From positions 1 through 56,984 of IMG/VR virus record IMGVR_UViG_3300021057_000013: 56,984 nt of DNA; one strand, given 5' to 3'. Both the position numbers and the translations under genes were made by a program. This DNA is from a virus. Of this stretch, positions 32,086-40,290 are shown in pieces. Below the pieces are notes generated by a model. That model was given only the letters and a program-made list of their open reading frames with translations. It was not told where the DNA came from and ran no database searches. Position 1 is the first letter of the stretch; each line of letters opens with the position of its first letter.

Positions 32086-32495
32086 TACTCAAGCCTTGCC
32101 TCTTCAATCTGCCAGGATTCCTGCAGGTGCTTACGATCGGGATCTTTCGGCGGGTGCGCTACCCAGTCGCCCGGCGGCGTGTTGTGCTCAATCTCTTCTT
32201 TGGCCATCACCAGCACGTCATCGGCCCAGCGCTTCAGGTCCAGCGGTGTGAGCAGGCCTGCGCGGGTGCGCTCAGCCCATAGCTGAGCGCCATAGGCTTT
32301 GATCGCGGGGATGGACTGCCGGATCATGGCGCGCGGCGACATCTTGTGCGTGCCATATTCCACATGGGGCGCGTGCTCGAGATCGGTCCAGACCTTGCCG
32401 ACGACCCGACTGGGATAGTTCAGGCCTTGAATCTTCTGGATCATGGCATCGGCATTGGTGACGAGCCCGGCGGGGCCATGCTTTCGAACGGTCAT
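32085..32495 (-). CDS. HK97 gp10-like tail completion protein
   Basis: 136 residues from ATG 32495 behind AAGGAGGGG. HVEYGTHKMSPRAMIRQSIPAIK (about 52-75) matches the conserved GT...(P)RPFMRPA segment of HK97 gp10-type proteins that join head and tail. It sits directly before the tape measure gene. The family role is head-tail joining or tail completion. Confidence 0.65.
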   Translation of the reverse strand: MTVRKHGPAGLVTNADAMIQKIQGLNYPSRVVGKVWTDLEHAPHVEYGTHKMSPRAMIRQSIPAIKAYGAQLWAERTRAGLLTPLDLKRWADDVLVMAKEEIEHNTPPGDWVAHPPKDPDRKHLQESWQIEEARLE

Positions 32496-32548
32496 AAGCC
32501 CCTCCTTGATGGGGTAAACTGGGAAAAACCATAGGATGAGGTGAAAAC

Positions 32549-32968
32549 GTGAAAAATCTGCGCCAGAACGGGAATCCAAAGGACGCCATCGAGCTCCGGC
32601 TCACTCTGGAAGCGCTGCAGATCAGCCTTGACCTGATGCAGGCCACGCTGAATCATCTGCCCGACAGGTTAGATGAGGTCTTTGGAAGGCTCGCAGGCGT
32701 GCTGGGTGAAGCGAGCGAGTCCACGGTCAACACCATCACCGGCGCCACGGCGCCCTTCACAGAGACGGCCGAGCATTTCAGGGGAATGACCCAATCCTTC
32801 AGCGACAGCCTGGATCGGCTGGTCGATTTCTTCGAGGCCAACAACGCCCGCTTTGAAGCCATCGACTACGCCATTGGCGAGATTCGGCAAAACCAGCACA
32901 CGCTGGAAGAGAGCCAGGCCCGGATCGAAGCCATGCTGAACCGTATTGAGGAGCGTCTGGGCCGGTAA
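32549..32968 (+). CDS. Coiled-coil protein on opposite strand (moron-like)
   Basis: 139 residues from GTG 32549, with GATGAGGTG upstream. Helical throughout: residues ~15-60 and ~95-139 are coiled coil (LEESQARIEAMLNRIEERL). No membrane segment. It is the only plus-strand gene in the head/tail block apart from the lipoprotein gene, and both flank the tape measure unit. Function unknown; lysogenic expression is plausible. Confidence 0.6.
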   Translation: MKNLRQNGNPKDAIELRLTLEALQISLDLMQATLNHLPDRLDEVFGRLAGVLGEASESTVNTITGATAPFTETAEHFRGMTQSFSDSLDRLVDFFEANNARFEAIDYAIGEIRQNQHTLEESQARIEAMLNRIEERLGR

Positions 32969-33199
32969 TCAGACCGGATCCGGAACCAGCCGCCGCAGGC
33001 CCGCCAGCTTGGTATGGATCGAGACCCGCTCGAAGGGGCAGCCGGCCAGATTGGCCAGGCCCGGCTCGTTGATGGCCCGGTAGATCAGGGCCTCGATCAG
33101 ATCCATGTCCAGGGCCCCGCGCCGCTCTTGGAGCATCAGCAGGCGCTGCTCATACTCGGTCTGGGCCGCGGCGTCCGTCAGAATATCCAGCGTGCCCAT
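32969..33199 (-). CDS. Hypothetical tail-region protein
   Basis: 76 residues, helical, with two-gene overlap to its upstream neighbour (stop and start share a base). It lies between tail-assembly and gp10-like genes and is probably a small assembly or virion protein. Not recognised. Confidence 0.5.
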   Translation of the reverse strand: MGTLDILTDAAAQTEYEQRLLMLQERRGALDMDLIEALIYRAINEPGLANLAGCPFERVSIHTKLAGLRRLVPDPV

Positions 33200-33987
33200 C
33201 AGAGGCGCAGGGACTCGATCTGCTGGTTCAGGGACTGGGCCAGCCGCTCGGCCGCGTCCCGGGGGTTCGCCTGGTCATAGAAAGGATCGCGCAGGGCGGC
33301 CTGGCTCGCGGCGTGCTGGGCCAGGCGCTCCCGGTGGGCCGCGGCCTGCTCCGGCGTCATCAGCTGCAGGATCAGCCGCGTCAGCTGGATCAGCAGGTGA
33401 TCCTTCAGGGCCTCGTTGGCCCGGAAATGGCCGGACTGCGCGGCCATGGGGCCATAGGTGGCCTGCATCAGCTGGCGGGCCATCCGCAGCGTCAGCGGGA
33501 CCGCGCCGAGCTCCGGGCGCGGCGCCAGCCGAAAGGCGATCTGCTCGTCGGTATCCTCCCGATCGCAGGCAAAGGGCAGAGGGGCCAGCGCGCGCGCGAC
33601 GAAGGCCGCTACCGCGTCCCATTCGATCTGCCCCTGCGGATCGATCAGGCGCAGGTTTTCGCGGCTGAGATCGGCCTCCGGCTGCCAGAACAGCAGGGCG
33701 CGGACCACGCTGTGAAAGGCCAGGGCAAAAGCCTCCTCGGCCAGGGCCAGCGTGCTCATCTCGAAGACCGCCGCGCAGCCGATCGCGAAGCGCTCGGGTA
33801 CCGATCGCAGGCTCACCTTGAACGTGAGCGATTCCGACAAATGCAGAAACTCAAAGGCCAGCAGCGGGTGATCCGCCGGAAAGTACTGGGCCAGGGCCGG
33901 CTCAGAGGCCACGAAAGCGGCGATCGAGTCCAGCAGGGCCTCGCGCGGCGTGACGGCCGGCCGCGGGGTGATTACGCGAATCGTCAT
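33199..33987 (-). CDS. Hypothetical structural/assembly protein
   Basis: 262 residues. Mixed alpha/beta first half (LAFEFLHLSESLTFKVSLRSVPERFAIG) and a helical second half. It sits immediately behind the frameshifted chaperone, overlapping its end by 4 bases. The position is one where siphoviruses carry tail assembly or minor tail proteins; nothing more can be said. Confidence 0.6.
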   Translation of the reverse strand: MTIRVITPRPAVTPREALLDSIAAFVASEPALAQYFPADHPLLAFEFLHLSESLTFKVSLRSVPERFAIGCAAVFEMSTLALAEEAFALAFHSVVRALLFWQPEADLSRENLRLIDPQGQIEWDAVAAFVARALAPLPFACDREDTDEQIAFRLAPRPELGAVPLTLRMARQLMQATYGPMAAQSGHFRANEALKDHLLIQLTRLILQLMTPEQAAAHRERLAQHAASQAALRDPFYDQANPRDAAERLAQSLNQQIESLRL

Positions 33988-34900
33988 CGGATGATCCTTC
34001 CAAATCCTTGTTCTTGGTGCAAAAAGCGCTGAACGTCCCGAATGTCCTTGAAGACCGGCTCGGGCGTGGCGGGGGGCGCTTTGCCGTCTTTGGGCATCCG
34101 CTGATCCATCAGGAAGCCCTGGACCAGCGCGGCCTGAGCGACGGCCTCACGCATCTCGAAGACCCGGGCCAGCGTCAGCCGGCCAAGACTTTCCTCCGAG
34201 AGGTTGCCGCCCTCGCCGCTGCGGAGGGGCTTGAAGATGTAGGCTTCCCAGTAGAGCCGGCTCCACCAGATGAATTTTCCAGTCGCGAAAGGCTTGTGCT
34301 TAGCGCTTTCCCGGCGCTCGTAAGCCGTGATGCCAGGGTAGAGATCGTCGAGCGGATACCGGGCGGCACGCTCGCCCACAGCGCTAAAAAATCCCGCTGG
34401 TTGACCTCGACCAGTTTTTGAATCAGCTCGGTCAGCTGGCTCGGCGGCAGGCTGATCAGATCGGCGGCGCTCAGGCTTCGGCTCTCGGTGCTGACCAGGA
34501 CGGCGAGCTCCTCGAGCAGGGCGACGAACCATTCCGGGTACTCGCCCTTGAGATTGATTTCCAGCAGCTTGTGCACCACGACGCCGACCATGCCCATGGG
34601 ATGGGTCTGGGCCAGCAGCTGCTCGGGCGTCCGATCGCTGCCCTGCTCGGCAATCAGGAAGCGGGTGAACTCGATCACCTTCGGCAGCAGCCGGCGCAGA
34701 TCGTCCATGTTCATCAGGCGCAGCGTGTGCGGCGTGGCCCCCAGCATCACCTGGGCGTCCGACGCGAGGTAAAAGGCCGGCGTCAGCGCCACAGCCTTGG
34801 GCCGGTACTTGGCAGCGGTATAGCTTTCCACCACCTGGTCAATCTCGGCTTGGCTGGCGCCGCCGGCTCTCAGGGTTTCGATCAGCTTGTCTAAATCCAC
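33984..34900 (-). CDS. Tail assembly chaperone, -1 frameshift (gpGT-type) product
   Basis: Reading 34900 to the slippery site at 34385-34391 in frame 0, then in the -1 frame to 33984, gives about 305 residues. The frame after the shift starts FFSAVGERAARYPLDDLYPG and continues as a well-formed protein with KFIWWSRLYWEAY and a conserved-looking C-terminus. Upstream of the shift that frame is low-complexity, so the protein is only sensible as a fusion. Fusions of this kind guide tube subunits onto the tape measure in lambda-like phages. Located just before the tape measure region, as expected. Confidence 0.75.
34175..34900 (-). CDS. Tail assembly chaperone, frame-0 (gpG-type) product
   Basis: 241 residues. 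Residues 1-170 form a helical domain (MDLDKLIETLRAGGASQAEIDQVVESY); after residue ~170 the frame-0 sequence becomes Ser/Arg-rich and unconserved-looking, as expected past a frameshift site. The T TTT TTA heptamer is at codons 170-172. The unshifted product is normally the major form in these systems. Confidence 0.7.
   Translation of the reverse strand: MDLDKLIETLRAGGASQAEIDQVVESYTAAKYRPKAVALTPAFYLASDAQVMLGATPHTLRLMNMDDLRRLLPKVIEFTRFLIAEQGSDRTPEQLLAQTHPMGMVGVVVHKLLEINLKGEYPEWFVALLEELAVLVSTESRSLSAADLISLPPSQLTELIQKLVEVNQRDFLALWASVPPGIRSTISTLASRLTSAGKALSTSLSRLENSSGGAGSTGKPTSSSPSAAARAATSRRKVLAG
34385..34391 (-). promoter_or_regulatory. -1 programmed frameshift slippery heptamer
   Basis: On the minus strand T-TTT-TTA in frame 0 (GAT TTT TTA), the canonical X XXY YYZ pattern. 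A -1 shift reads TTT TTT AGC and enters the open frame of the chaperone extension. A GC-rich sequence follows that could form a stimulatory stem. Confidence 0.8.
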
Positions 34901-35280
34901 ACGGTTTCTTCCTTTTCCAGTTTTTCGGCCAGGCGGGCGTCGATGAAGGTGCGCCGGTAGCCCAGCAGCAGCTGCACGCAGGCCCCGACCTGCGGCGGGT
35001 TGACCAAGGGGCTCTCGAGCACCATCACCGCGCCGTCGATGCAGCGCACGCGGGCTTCAATCGGGGTATCGCTGCCGCGCTGCTCGATCAGCACATGCAT
35101 CGTGCGGCGCCGGCGCAGCTGCTCGCGAAAGACCCCGGCGTTTTCCAAGCCAAAATAGGACCGGCCCGGGGCGGGCAGATTCCGCACCAGGCCGGTCACA
35201 TGCTGATCCAGGACATAGCCCCGGTGCACGTACACATGCGCCGGGGCATCGTCTGCGAGCGAAAAGTCAGAGGCTCTCAT
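34891..35280 (-). CDS. Hypothetical tail protein
   Basis: 129 residues, beta-rich (HVYVHRGYVLDQHVTGLVRNL, MHVLIEQRGSDTPIEARVRCIDG). It overlaps the start of the chaperone gene by 10 bases and lies between the tube and chaperone genes, a common place for small tail or tube-associated proteins. Not recognised. Confidence 0.55.
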   Translation of the reverse strand: MRASDFSLADDAPAHVYVHRGYVLDQHVTGLVRNLPAPGRSYFGLENAGVFREQLRRRRTMHVLIEQRGSDTPIEARVRCIDGAVMVLESPLVNPPQVGACVQLLLGYRRTFIDARLAEKLEKEETVWI

Positions 35281-35286
35281 TCAGGC

Positions 35287-36102
35287 TCAGGGGTTGGCCG
35301 CGAAGAGGATGGTCTCTTCCATCAGCACGGGCTGCTTCTTGCTGTTGATCGTTTCCGTCTGCGGGATGATCTCAAAGCGCAGCGTGTTCTTGCCGACATT
35401 GGCATCCGGGTACTGCCCATTGCCCTGCGTGACCACCGTGTCCTTGGCGTAGTGCAGGATGGTGTCGCCGTTGTCGCCGGAGATCACGCCCAGGAAGGAG
35501 CGGTGCGCCAGCGTGACGCCGCCGCGTTTCCAGACGATCTTCGTGACGTCCTTGACCACGGCGGCATTCTGCGGCGCTTCGTCCAGCGCGCTTTCGAGAT
35601 TGACCGTGGTGGAATTGTTGACATCCCCGGACACGCGGCGGTAGTCCTTGTACTGGCTCAGGCCCGTCCCGATCACCACTTCCAGCATCGTGCCGTCGTT
35701 GATCGTGGCCGCCACGCCCAGGGTCAGCAGGCTCAGGCCGCCGCCGCCGACGGCGATCGTGCCGCTGAAGCTGCCGTAGGTCACGACCGGCACCAGATCG
35801 GTCTTGTTGATCAGGTCCTCTCCGAAGGGCGTGATTTCGGTCAGGTTCGCGCTCAGGGCCGCGTTCTGCTCGTTGATGTGAAAGCTTTTCTTGGTCTTGG
35901 TCGTCCCCAGCATGGTGCTGTTGACGTTGGTGCTGAACTCGGCATTGTACGAGCCCGGCTCGGTCGCGCCGGCCCGGCGCCAGCCGCTGGTGCTCGCCGC
36001 CGTCAGGTTGGCGGCCTTGGGGGCAAAGAACAGATCGACGGCAAAGTTATTGTCGCGACCAACGAGATCCGGGGCGGTGTTGTTCTGGGTGAAATCCACC
36101 AT
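35287..36102 (-). CDS. Major tail tube protein
   Basis: 271 residues. Beta-rich with NNTAPDLVGRDNNFAVDLFFA at the start and repeated Thr/Val/Gly strands; an IG-like insert (SGTIAVGGGGLSLLTLG) follows. Size, order after the terminator protein and before the chaperone, and composition all fit the tail tube. No sheath gene adjoins it, so the tail is probably non-contractile. Confidence 0.75.
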   Translation of the reverse strand: MVDFTQNNTAPDLVGRDNNFAVDLFFAPKAANLTAASTSGWRRAGATEPGSYNAEFSTNVNSTMLGTTKTKKSFHINEQNAALSANLTEITPFGEDLINKTDLVPVVTYGSFSGTIAVGGGGLSLLTLGVAATINDGTMLEVVIGTGLSQYKDYRRVSGDVNNSTTVNLESALDEAPQNAAVVKDVTKIVWKRGGVTLAHRSFLGVISGDNGDTILHYAKDTVVTQGNGQYPDANVGKNTLRFEIIPQTETINSKKQPVLMEETILFAANP

Positions 36103-36115
36103 GTCATCATTCTCC

Positions 36116-36616
36116 TTAAACGAAAATTAATCGAAAATCGGCCAGCTGCCGGATCACCAGGGGCTGATCATCCGGCAGCTCCCGCCAGCCGCGCGCCAGC
36201 TCGAGCCGGCAGCGGCTGAGCGTGGCGGGTGTTGTCGGGTTTGAAAAGTAGTCCTTGACGTCGAAGTAGCTGTAAAAGCCGTTGCGCTGGGTGCTAAAGC
36301 CCAATTTGTCCATCAGGCTGTCGCGGATCAGCAGCACCTGGCGGCGGGCCTCGCTCATGTCCGCGCTGGCGGATTTGGCGAAGATATCGACCTGGACCGT
36401 TGCGCCGGCCCGGTGGCGCGCGGCGATCAATTGGCCGGGCTGGTTGAACCAGCCGCGGACGCTAGGGAAGCTCGCCGGCTGCTGCTGGGCGTGGTAGACC
36501 AGCGCGTAATTCGAGCCCAGGGCGGCATTGAGCTCGGTCTTGATCGTGGCCACATGGCCGCTGAGCAGGGTGTGAAAGCTGCCTTCGACATTGAAGGCCG
36601 TGGTTTTCAGGCTCAT
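36116..36616 (-). CDS. Tail terminator / tail completion-like protein
   Basis: 166 residues from ATG 36616. The central alpha/beta region (VQVDIFAKSASADMSEARRQVLLIRDSLMDKLGFSTQ) and the end LSRCRLELARGWRELPDD resemble the lambda gpU-like terminator fold. The gene lies directly upstream of the tube gene, as in many siphoviruses. Overlap of 4 bases with its upstream neighbour. Confidence 0.6.
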   Translation of the reverse strand: MSLKTTAFNVEGSFHTLLSGHVATIKTELNAALGSNYALVYHAQQQPASFPSVRGWFNQPGQLIAARHRAGATVQVDIFAKSASADMSEARRQVLLIRDSLMDKLGFSTQRNGFYSYFDVKDYFSNPTTPATLSRCRLELARGWRELPDDQPLVIRQLADFRLIFV

Positions 36617-37374
36617 GCGCCCACCCGGGTCAAATAGATCTGCCAGTGGTAGGTCGGCAGCATCGTGATGCCGCGCTCCGTCCCGTCGCGGCCGGTGACG
36701 CGATAGAGCTCGGCGGCGTTGGCGGCCTTGCCGTAGGCCAGAATCGAGAGAAAGGCGCCGTCGGCAATCAGCGCATCGAGCGTGGCCTCGCCGCGATCGA
36801 CCACGATCCGGGCGTCGCCGAGCTTGCGCCGGGCATTGCCCTCGGTGACCCATTGCTCGGTCAGATCGACTTCCAGCGGCGTCAGCGTCACCGGGCTCGC
36901 CGGCGTCGTCGTCGCCGGCAGGCTCAGCAGCGGATTGCCGGCGACCGTGACCACCGGCGGCGGCAGCAATTGGATCACGTAGCAGCCGGAGAAGGCCCGG
37001 CCCTCGAGCGCATCGGCAAAGCGCAGATCGAGCAGCTTGGAGACCTTGCTTTGATCGGCACCGAGCACGAGCAGGCTCCCGACGGTTTCGGGCATGTCGG
37101 GCGAGCGCTGGCTGCTGTGGCGTCGGGCCTTGAGCAGCTCGACCTGGGCGCGCAGGGTAAAGGCCGTGCCGGGCGTGACCGTGCCGCCGGCAAAGCTCAG
37201 CGGCGTGATCGTGACGAGCTCCGTGCGGCCCAGGCTCGGGCGGATGCCGCCAACCGGGCAGGGGATCACATCCGTCAGGTAATGGGCGACGGCCTCGCCG
37301 GCAATCGAATCGATCCGGTAGGTCGGCGCAACGGTTTTGCTGGTGCCATCGATCGCCCGCGCGCTGTAACTCAT
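36613..37374 (-). CDS. Hypothetical head-tail region protein
   Basis: 253 residues, beta-rich. It starts ATG 37374, overlapping the preceding connector gene by 4 bases. Trp-rich end (YHWQIYLTRVG). In this position, between connector and terminator, phages often carry head closure proteins, but the sequence is not specific. Confidence 0.6.
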   Translation of the reverse strand: MSYSARAIDGTSKTVAPTYRIDSIAGEAVAHYLTDVIPCPVGGIRPSLGRTELVTITPLSFAGGTVTPGTAFTLRAQVELLKARRHSSQRSPDMPETVGSLLVLGADQSKVSKLLDLRFADALEGRAFSGCYVIQLLPPPVVTVAGNPLLSLPATTTPASPVTLTPLEVDLTEQWVTEGNARRKLGDARIVVDRGEATLDALIADGAFLSILAYGKAANAAELYRVTGRDGTERGITMLPTYHWQIYLTRVGA

Positions 37375-38063
37375 ACCCGGCCAGCTCCAACCGATCGCTT
37401 GTACTGGCGCAGGATCTGATCGACAATCGGGATCCCGGTCAGCTCGCCGGCGGCCATGGCATCGGCCAGCTTGTAGCTATGGTGCTTGGTGCGCTCCTCG
37501 GTCACGCCGTAGCTGCGCAGCACGGCCAGCAACTGCCCGTCGCCGATGGTATCGAGCCAGGCGACCGCCAGGATCTTGCAGGCCTTGGCGATCAGCTTGG
37601 GCACGGCATACTGCGGGCTGGCCTGGGTGCCGGTGTTCTCGACCAGGCCCCAGGAGCCGGAGATCCGGACATTCTGAGGGCCTTCGGGCCAGACGCCGAA
37701 GACCGAAGTCTGAATGTGCGTCTGGCTGTGGTAGATCTCGATCCGCGGGTACTTCTGATCCTGGGGGATCCGGTTGTAGAGCCGAAAGGTGTTCTGATCG
37801 GTGACGTCCGACCAGGTGCTGCCGAACTGCAGCCATTCCACTTTGGTCAGCGTCAGCAGCGGCACGTCGAGTGCGAGCCGGCGCGTGCCCGAGCCGTCGA
37901 AAACCCGGGTGTCCGTGGTCGCCTCGAAAAACAGCCCCGTCACCCGCTCGATGTACTCGCTGGCATAGTCGATCGCGGCCTGGACCGTGGCATCGGTGTA
38001 CGCCGTCGAGCTAGTGCCGGTCACGCCCTCGGCCCGCAGATCGGCCACGCTGGCATAGGCCAT
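37371..38063 (-). CDS. Head-tail connector (gp6-like)
   Basis: 230 residues. N-terminal helical segment AAIDYASEYIERVTGLFFEATTDTRVFDG is the classic start of HK97 gp6-like and SPP1 gp15-like connectors, followed by LTLTKVEWLQ. The C-terminal helices (KACKILAVAWLDTIGDGQLLAV) complete the fold. It attaches to the portal ring. Position after the capsid genes agrees. Confidence 0.75.
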   Translation of the reverse strand: MAYASVADLRAEGVTGTSSTAYTDATVQAAIDYASEYIERVTGLFFEATTDTRVFDGSGTRRLALDVPLLTLTKVEWLQFGSTWSDVTDQNTFRLYNRIPQDQKYPRIEIYHSQTHIQTSVFGVWPEGPQNVRISGSWGLVENTGTQASPQYAVPKLIAKACKILAVAWLDTIGDGQLLAVLRSYGVTEERTKHHSYKLADAMAAGELTGIPIVDQILRQYKRSVGAGRV

Positions 38064-38576
38064 TTAGACCGAGCCCCCAACCGTGCCGCGAGCCAGGAAG
38101 TAATGGCCGTCCAGGCCGCTGAAGTCCTCGGCCGGCAGGCGCACGCGCAGGGCCTGGGCATACTTGCCGACCAGAATCAGCGGCTCGCGAAAGCAGATCT
38201 CGGCCAGGAAGAAGTTCGTGGTCACGCCACCAAGCGGGGTCGTGTCCACATGCGGGGCCTTGTGAGGCAGGGTCAGCCATTCGTAATGCCGCGTGATCGT
38301 GATGCCATCAAGCAGATCGATCAGGCCGCCGGCCGCCGGCCCCTTGTCGTGGTAGAGCCCGATCCCGGTCGGAGCCAGCGCGGGCAGCGTGCCGTAATCG
38401 GCTGCGCTCAGGGCGCCGGTGGCTTCGATCTTGATCGTCAGGCTCTCGACGACAAAGGATTCCTCCGTGCCCGGGGCCAGAAAGAAGTCCGTTGCCGCCA
38501 GGTACGTGCCGCGCGCGTTCTTCGTGCCCGAGCCGTCGCCGTCGGTGTCGAGGTAGCGGTTCAGCAGCGTGCGCAT
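38064..38576 (-). CDS. Head decoration-like protein, paralogue of 17318-17836
   Basis: 170 residues, beta-rich. It follows the capsid region and its end (RLPAEDFSGLDGHYFLARGTV) matches the late-tail gene at 17318-17836, which suggests duplication of a virion domain. It may decorate the capsid; the function is inferred from position only. Confidence 0.6.
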   Translation of the reverse strand: MRTLLNRYLDTDGDGSGTKNARGTYLAATDFFLAPGTEESFVVESLTIKIEATGALSAADYGTLPALAPTGIGLYHDKGPAAGGLIDLLDGITITRHYEWLTLPHKAPHVDTTPLGGVTTNFFLAEICFREPLILVGKYAQALRVRLPAEDFSGLDGHYFLARGTVGGSV

Positions 38577-38824
38577 CAGCTGGCCTTCTTGCTGACCGAT
38601 TTATCGCCTGCGGCCGGGGCTTTGGCGTCGGGAGCCTTGGCGGCAGGCGCAGGGGCTGGCTTGGCGTCGGGCACTTCGACGACCTCGAAACGGCCGCTGA
38701 GGCTTTCAACATACGCGCGCTTCGATTCCGGGTAGTCGTAGGTAACGCCCGGCTCGTAGCGGCGATCGTAGGCGGGCCCGGAGAGCGGGCCGCCAGCGGT
38801 AAGGGTGACTTTGAACATGGGCAT
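38576..38824 (-). CDS. Small head-region protein with low-complexity tail
   Basis: 82 residues. A short beta-type domain (FKVTLTAGGPLSGPAYDRRYEPGVTYDY) is followed by an Ala/Pro/Lys-rich tail. Stop and start share a base with the next gene. Small proteins after the capsid gene often stabilise the head; identity unknown. Confidence 0.55.
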   Translation of the reverse strand: MPMFKVTLTAGGPLSGPAYDRRYEPGVTYDYPESKRAYVESLSGRFEVVEVPDAKPAPAPAAKAPDAKAPAAGDKSVSKKAS

Positions 38825-38914
38825 GGCTCCTGAAGGCGGCGAGCGCCTGAGTTAGAGAGAGGAGAGAGGGATTGCAGGAGCGGGGCTTTCCTCTGGCCCC
38901 GCCCCTGCCTAAGC

Positions 38915-40189
38915 TCAGTAGCTGGCGATCACGGTGTCGGCGACATTGATCGCGCGGCTGACCCAGCCCGCTTTGACGAAGCCGTAGCTGTAGCGGGTGC
39001 GGGTGACGAAATCGGTCGCGCCCTTGTTGGCGTGCCGCTCGGTTTCCATCAGCATGTCGTTGACGCTCACGCCGATGATGAAATTGCTCTTCTTGGTCAG
39101 GAAGATCTGCGGCAGGGTCTGGTACATGTACTTCACCGAATCGGTGTTGCCGATGGCGCTGCCAGAGGCCGCGACCGCGACGGTGCCGTTGGTGGTGTTC
39201 AGCACATAGTCCGTGGTATCGACATACGGGGCGGTCGCCGTCGATCCCAGCGCCGCGGCGTTGGCGTAGAAGGTCGACGCGCTGATCGGCTTGTACTTCA
39301 GGTTTTTGGCCGTGGTGCCGTTCATGGTGATGTGCTCGACGACATACGGATTGATGTCGAAGAGGGGCAGCTCGACGCAGAGGATGCCGTTGAAGAAGAT
39401 GGCCTCTTCGCTCTCGCCCTGGCCCTTGGTCAGGACCCAGTCGCCATAGTGGGTCTGGCGCTTCTGCAGCTGGCTCTTGAGGTTCTCGTAGAGATCCGAG
39501 GGCATGTAGTAGCGCAGATCCTGCTTGTTGGCCTTGCCCGTGCGGTAGGCCGGGGGCAGGTTCTTGTACATCTCGCGCAGGACCAGGCCGAGATCCGAGC
39601 TGCTGGCGGCGTCGTGGGTCAGGATGGCCGAGCCGGAGGCATCGGCGGCGGCGATCAGGCCGTTGAACTCGCTGAAGGTGGTGTCCTTGACGCGGTTCGT
39701 GGCGTGGCCGCTGCCGTTGTTCAGGAAATCGGCTTCCTTGATGCTGGGCCCGAGGGTGTTCGAGTACAGGATCATGCGGTCGATGTCGTTGGCCATGGCA
39801 ATGCCCTGGGCCTCGGCCAGGATCTTGGCCTTCTGCTCTTCGGGAATCGGCTTGGTGGCCAGCTTGCGCAGGAAGGAATCCTGCAGGGTCAGCACGGTCT
39901 TGAGGGGGACCGGATCCAGGGTCAGCTTGTAGCTGCTGGGCTTGCGGCCGGCGGATTCCGTGCCGTTGTCGAGCTCGGCGTAGCGGCCGGTGAGCTCGAT
40001 GGAATCGTAATCCCAGGTGTCATAAATCTTTTCGACCGTGGCGTGCTCCGCGAGGCCAAAAGCGGCGATCGTCAGATCGGCCAGATCTTCGCGCTGGGCA
40101 GCGTTGAGAGTGGCGCCGCCGGAGAGATCGGCATCGGTCAGGACGCCTTTCTGGACCAGGACGCGGGCGAGAATATCGGAATTGCTCAT
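38915..40189 (-). CDS. Major capsid protein (HK97-like)
   Basis: 424 residues. Helical N-terminus, then RPS-like strand patterns, VLTLQDSFLRKLATKPIPEEQKAKILAEAQGIAMANDIDRMI (the spine helix region), DINPYVVEHI and NFIIGVSVNDMLMETERHANKGATDF, all fitting an HK97-fold capsid protein. Located after scaffold and protease and before the connectors. No internal delta domain is visible; scaffolding is supplied by the neighbour. Confidence 0.85.
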   Translation of the reverse strand: MSNSDILARVLVQKGVLTDADLSGGATLNAAQREDLADLTIAAFGLAEHATVEKIYDTWDYDSIELTGRYAELDNGTESAGRKPSSYKLTLDPVPLKTVLTLQDSFLRKLATKPIPEEQKAKILAEAQGIAMANDIDRMILYSNTLGPSIKEADFLNNGSGHATNRVKDTTFSEFNGLIAAADASGSAILTHDAASSSDLGLVLREMYKNLPPAYRTGKANKQDLRYYMPSDLYENLKSQLQKRQTHYGDWVLTKGQGESEEAIFFNGILCVELPLFDINPYVVEHITMNGTTAKNLKYKPISASTFYANAAALGSTATAPYVDTTDYVLNTTNGTVAVAASGSAIGNTDSVKYMYQTLPQIFLTKKSNFIIGVSVNDMLMETERHANKGATDFVTRTRYSYGFVKAGWVSRAINVADTVIASY

Positions 40190-40231
40190 GAGGGGTTCCT
40201 TTCAGGAATGAATGATGGGCAGGCATGCGAA

Positions 40232-40261
40232 AGGCCCGCTTCCGGGGAGGAACGCGGGCCT
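40232..40261 (-). terminator. Hairpin between scaffold and capsid genes
   Basis: AGGCCCGC (40232-40239) pairs with GCGGGCCT (40254-40261). On the minus strand TTTCGC follows, a short U-tract. It could modulate the ratio of scaffold to capsid mRNA or mark an mRNA processing site. Confidence 0.4.
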
Positions 40262-40290
40262 GAGAAACAGGGATAGGGAGTCGGCGGGAC

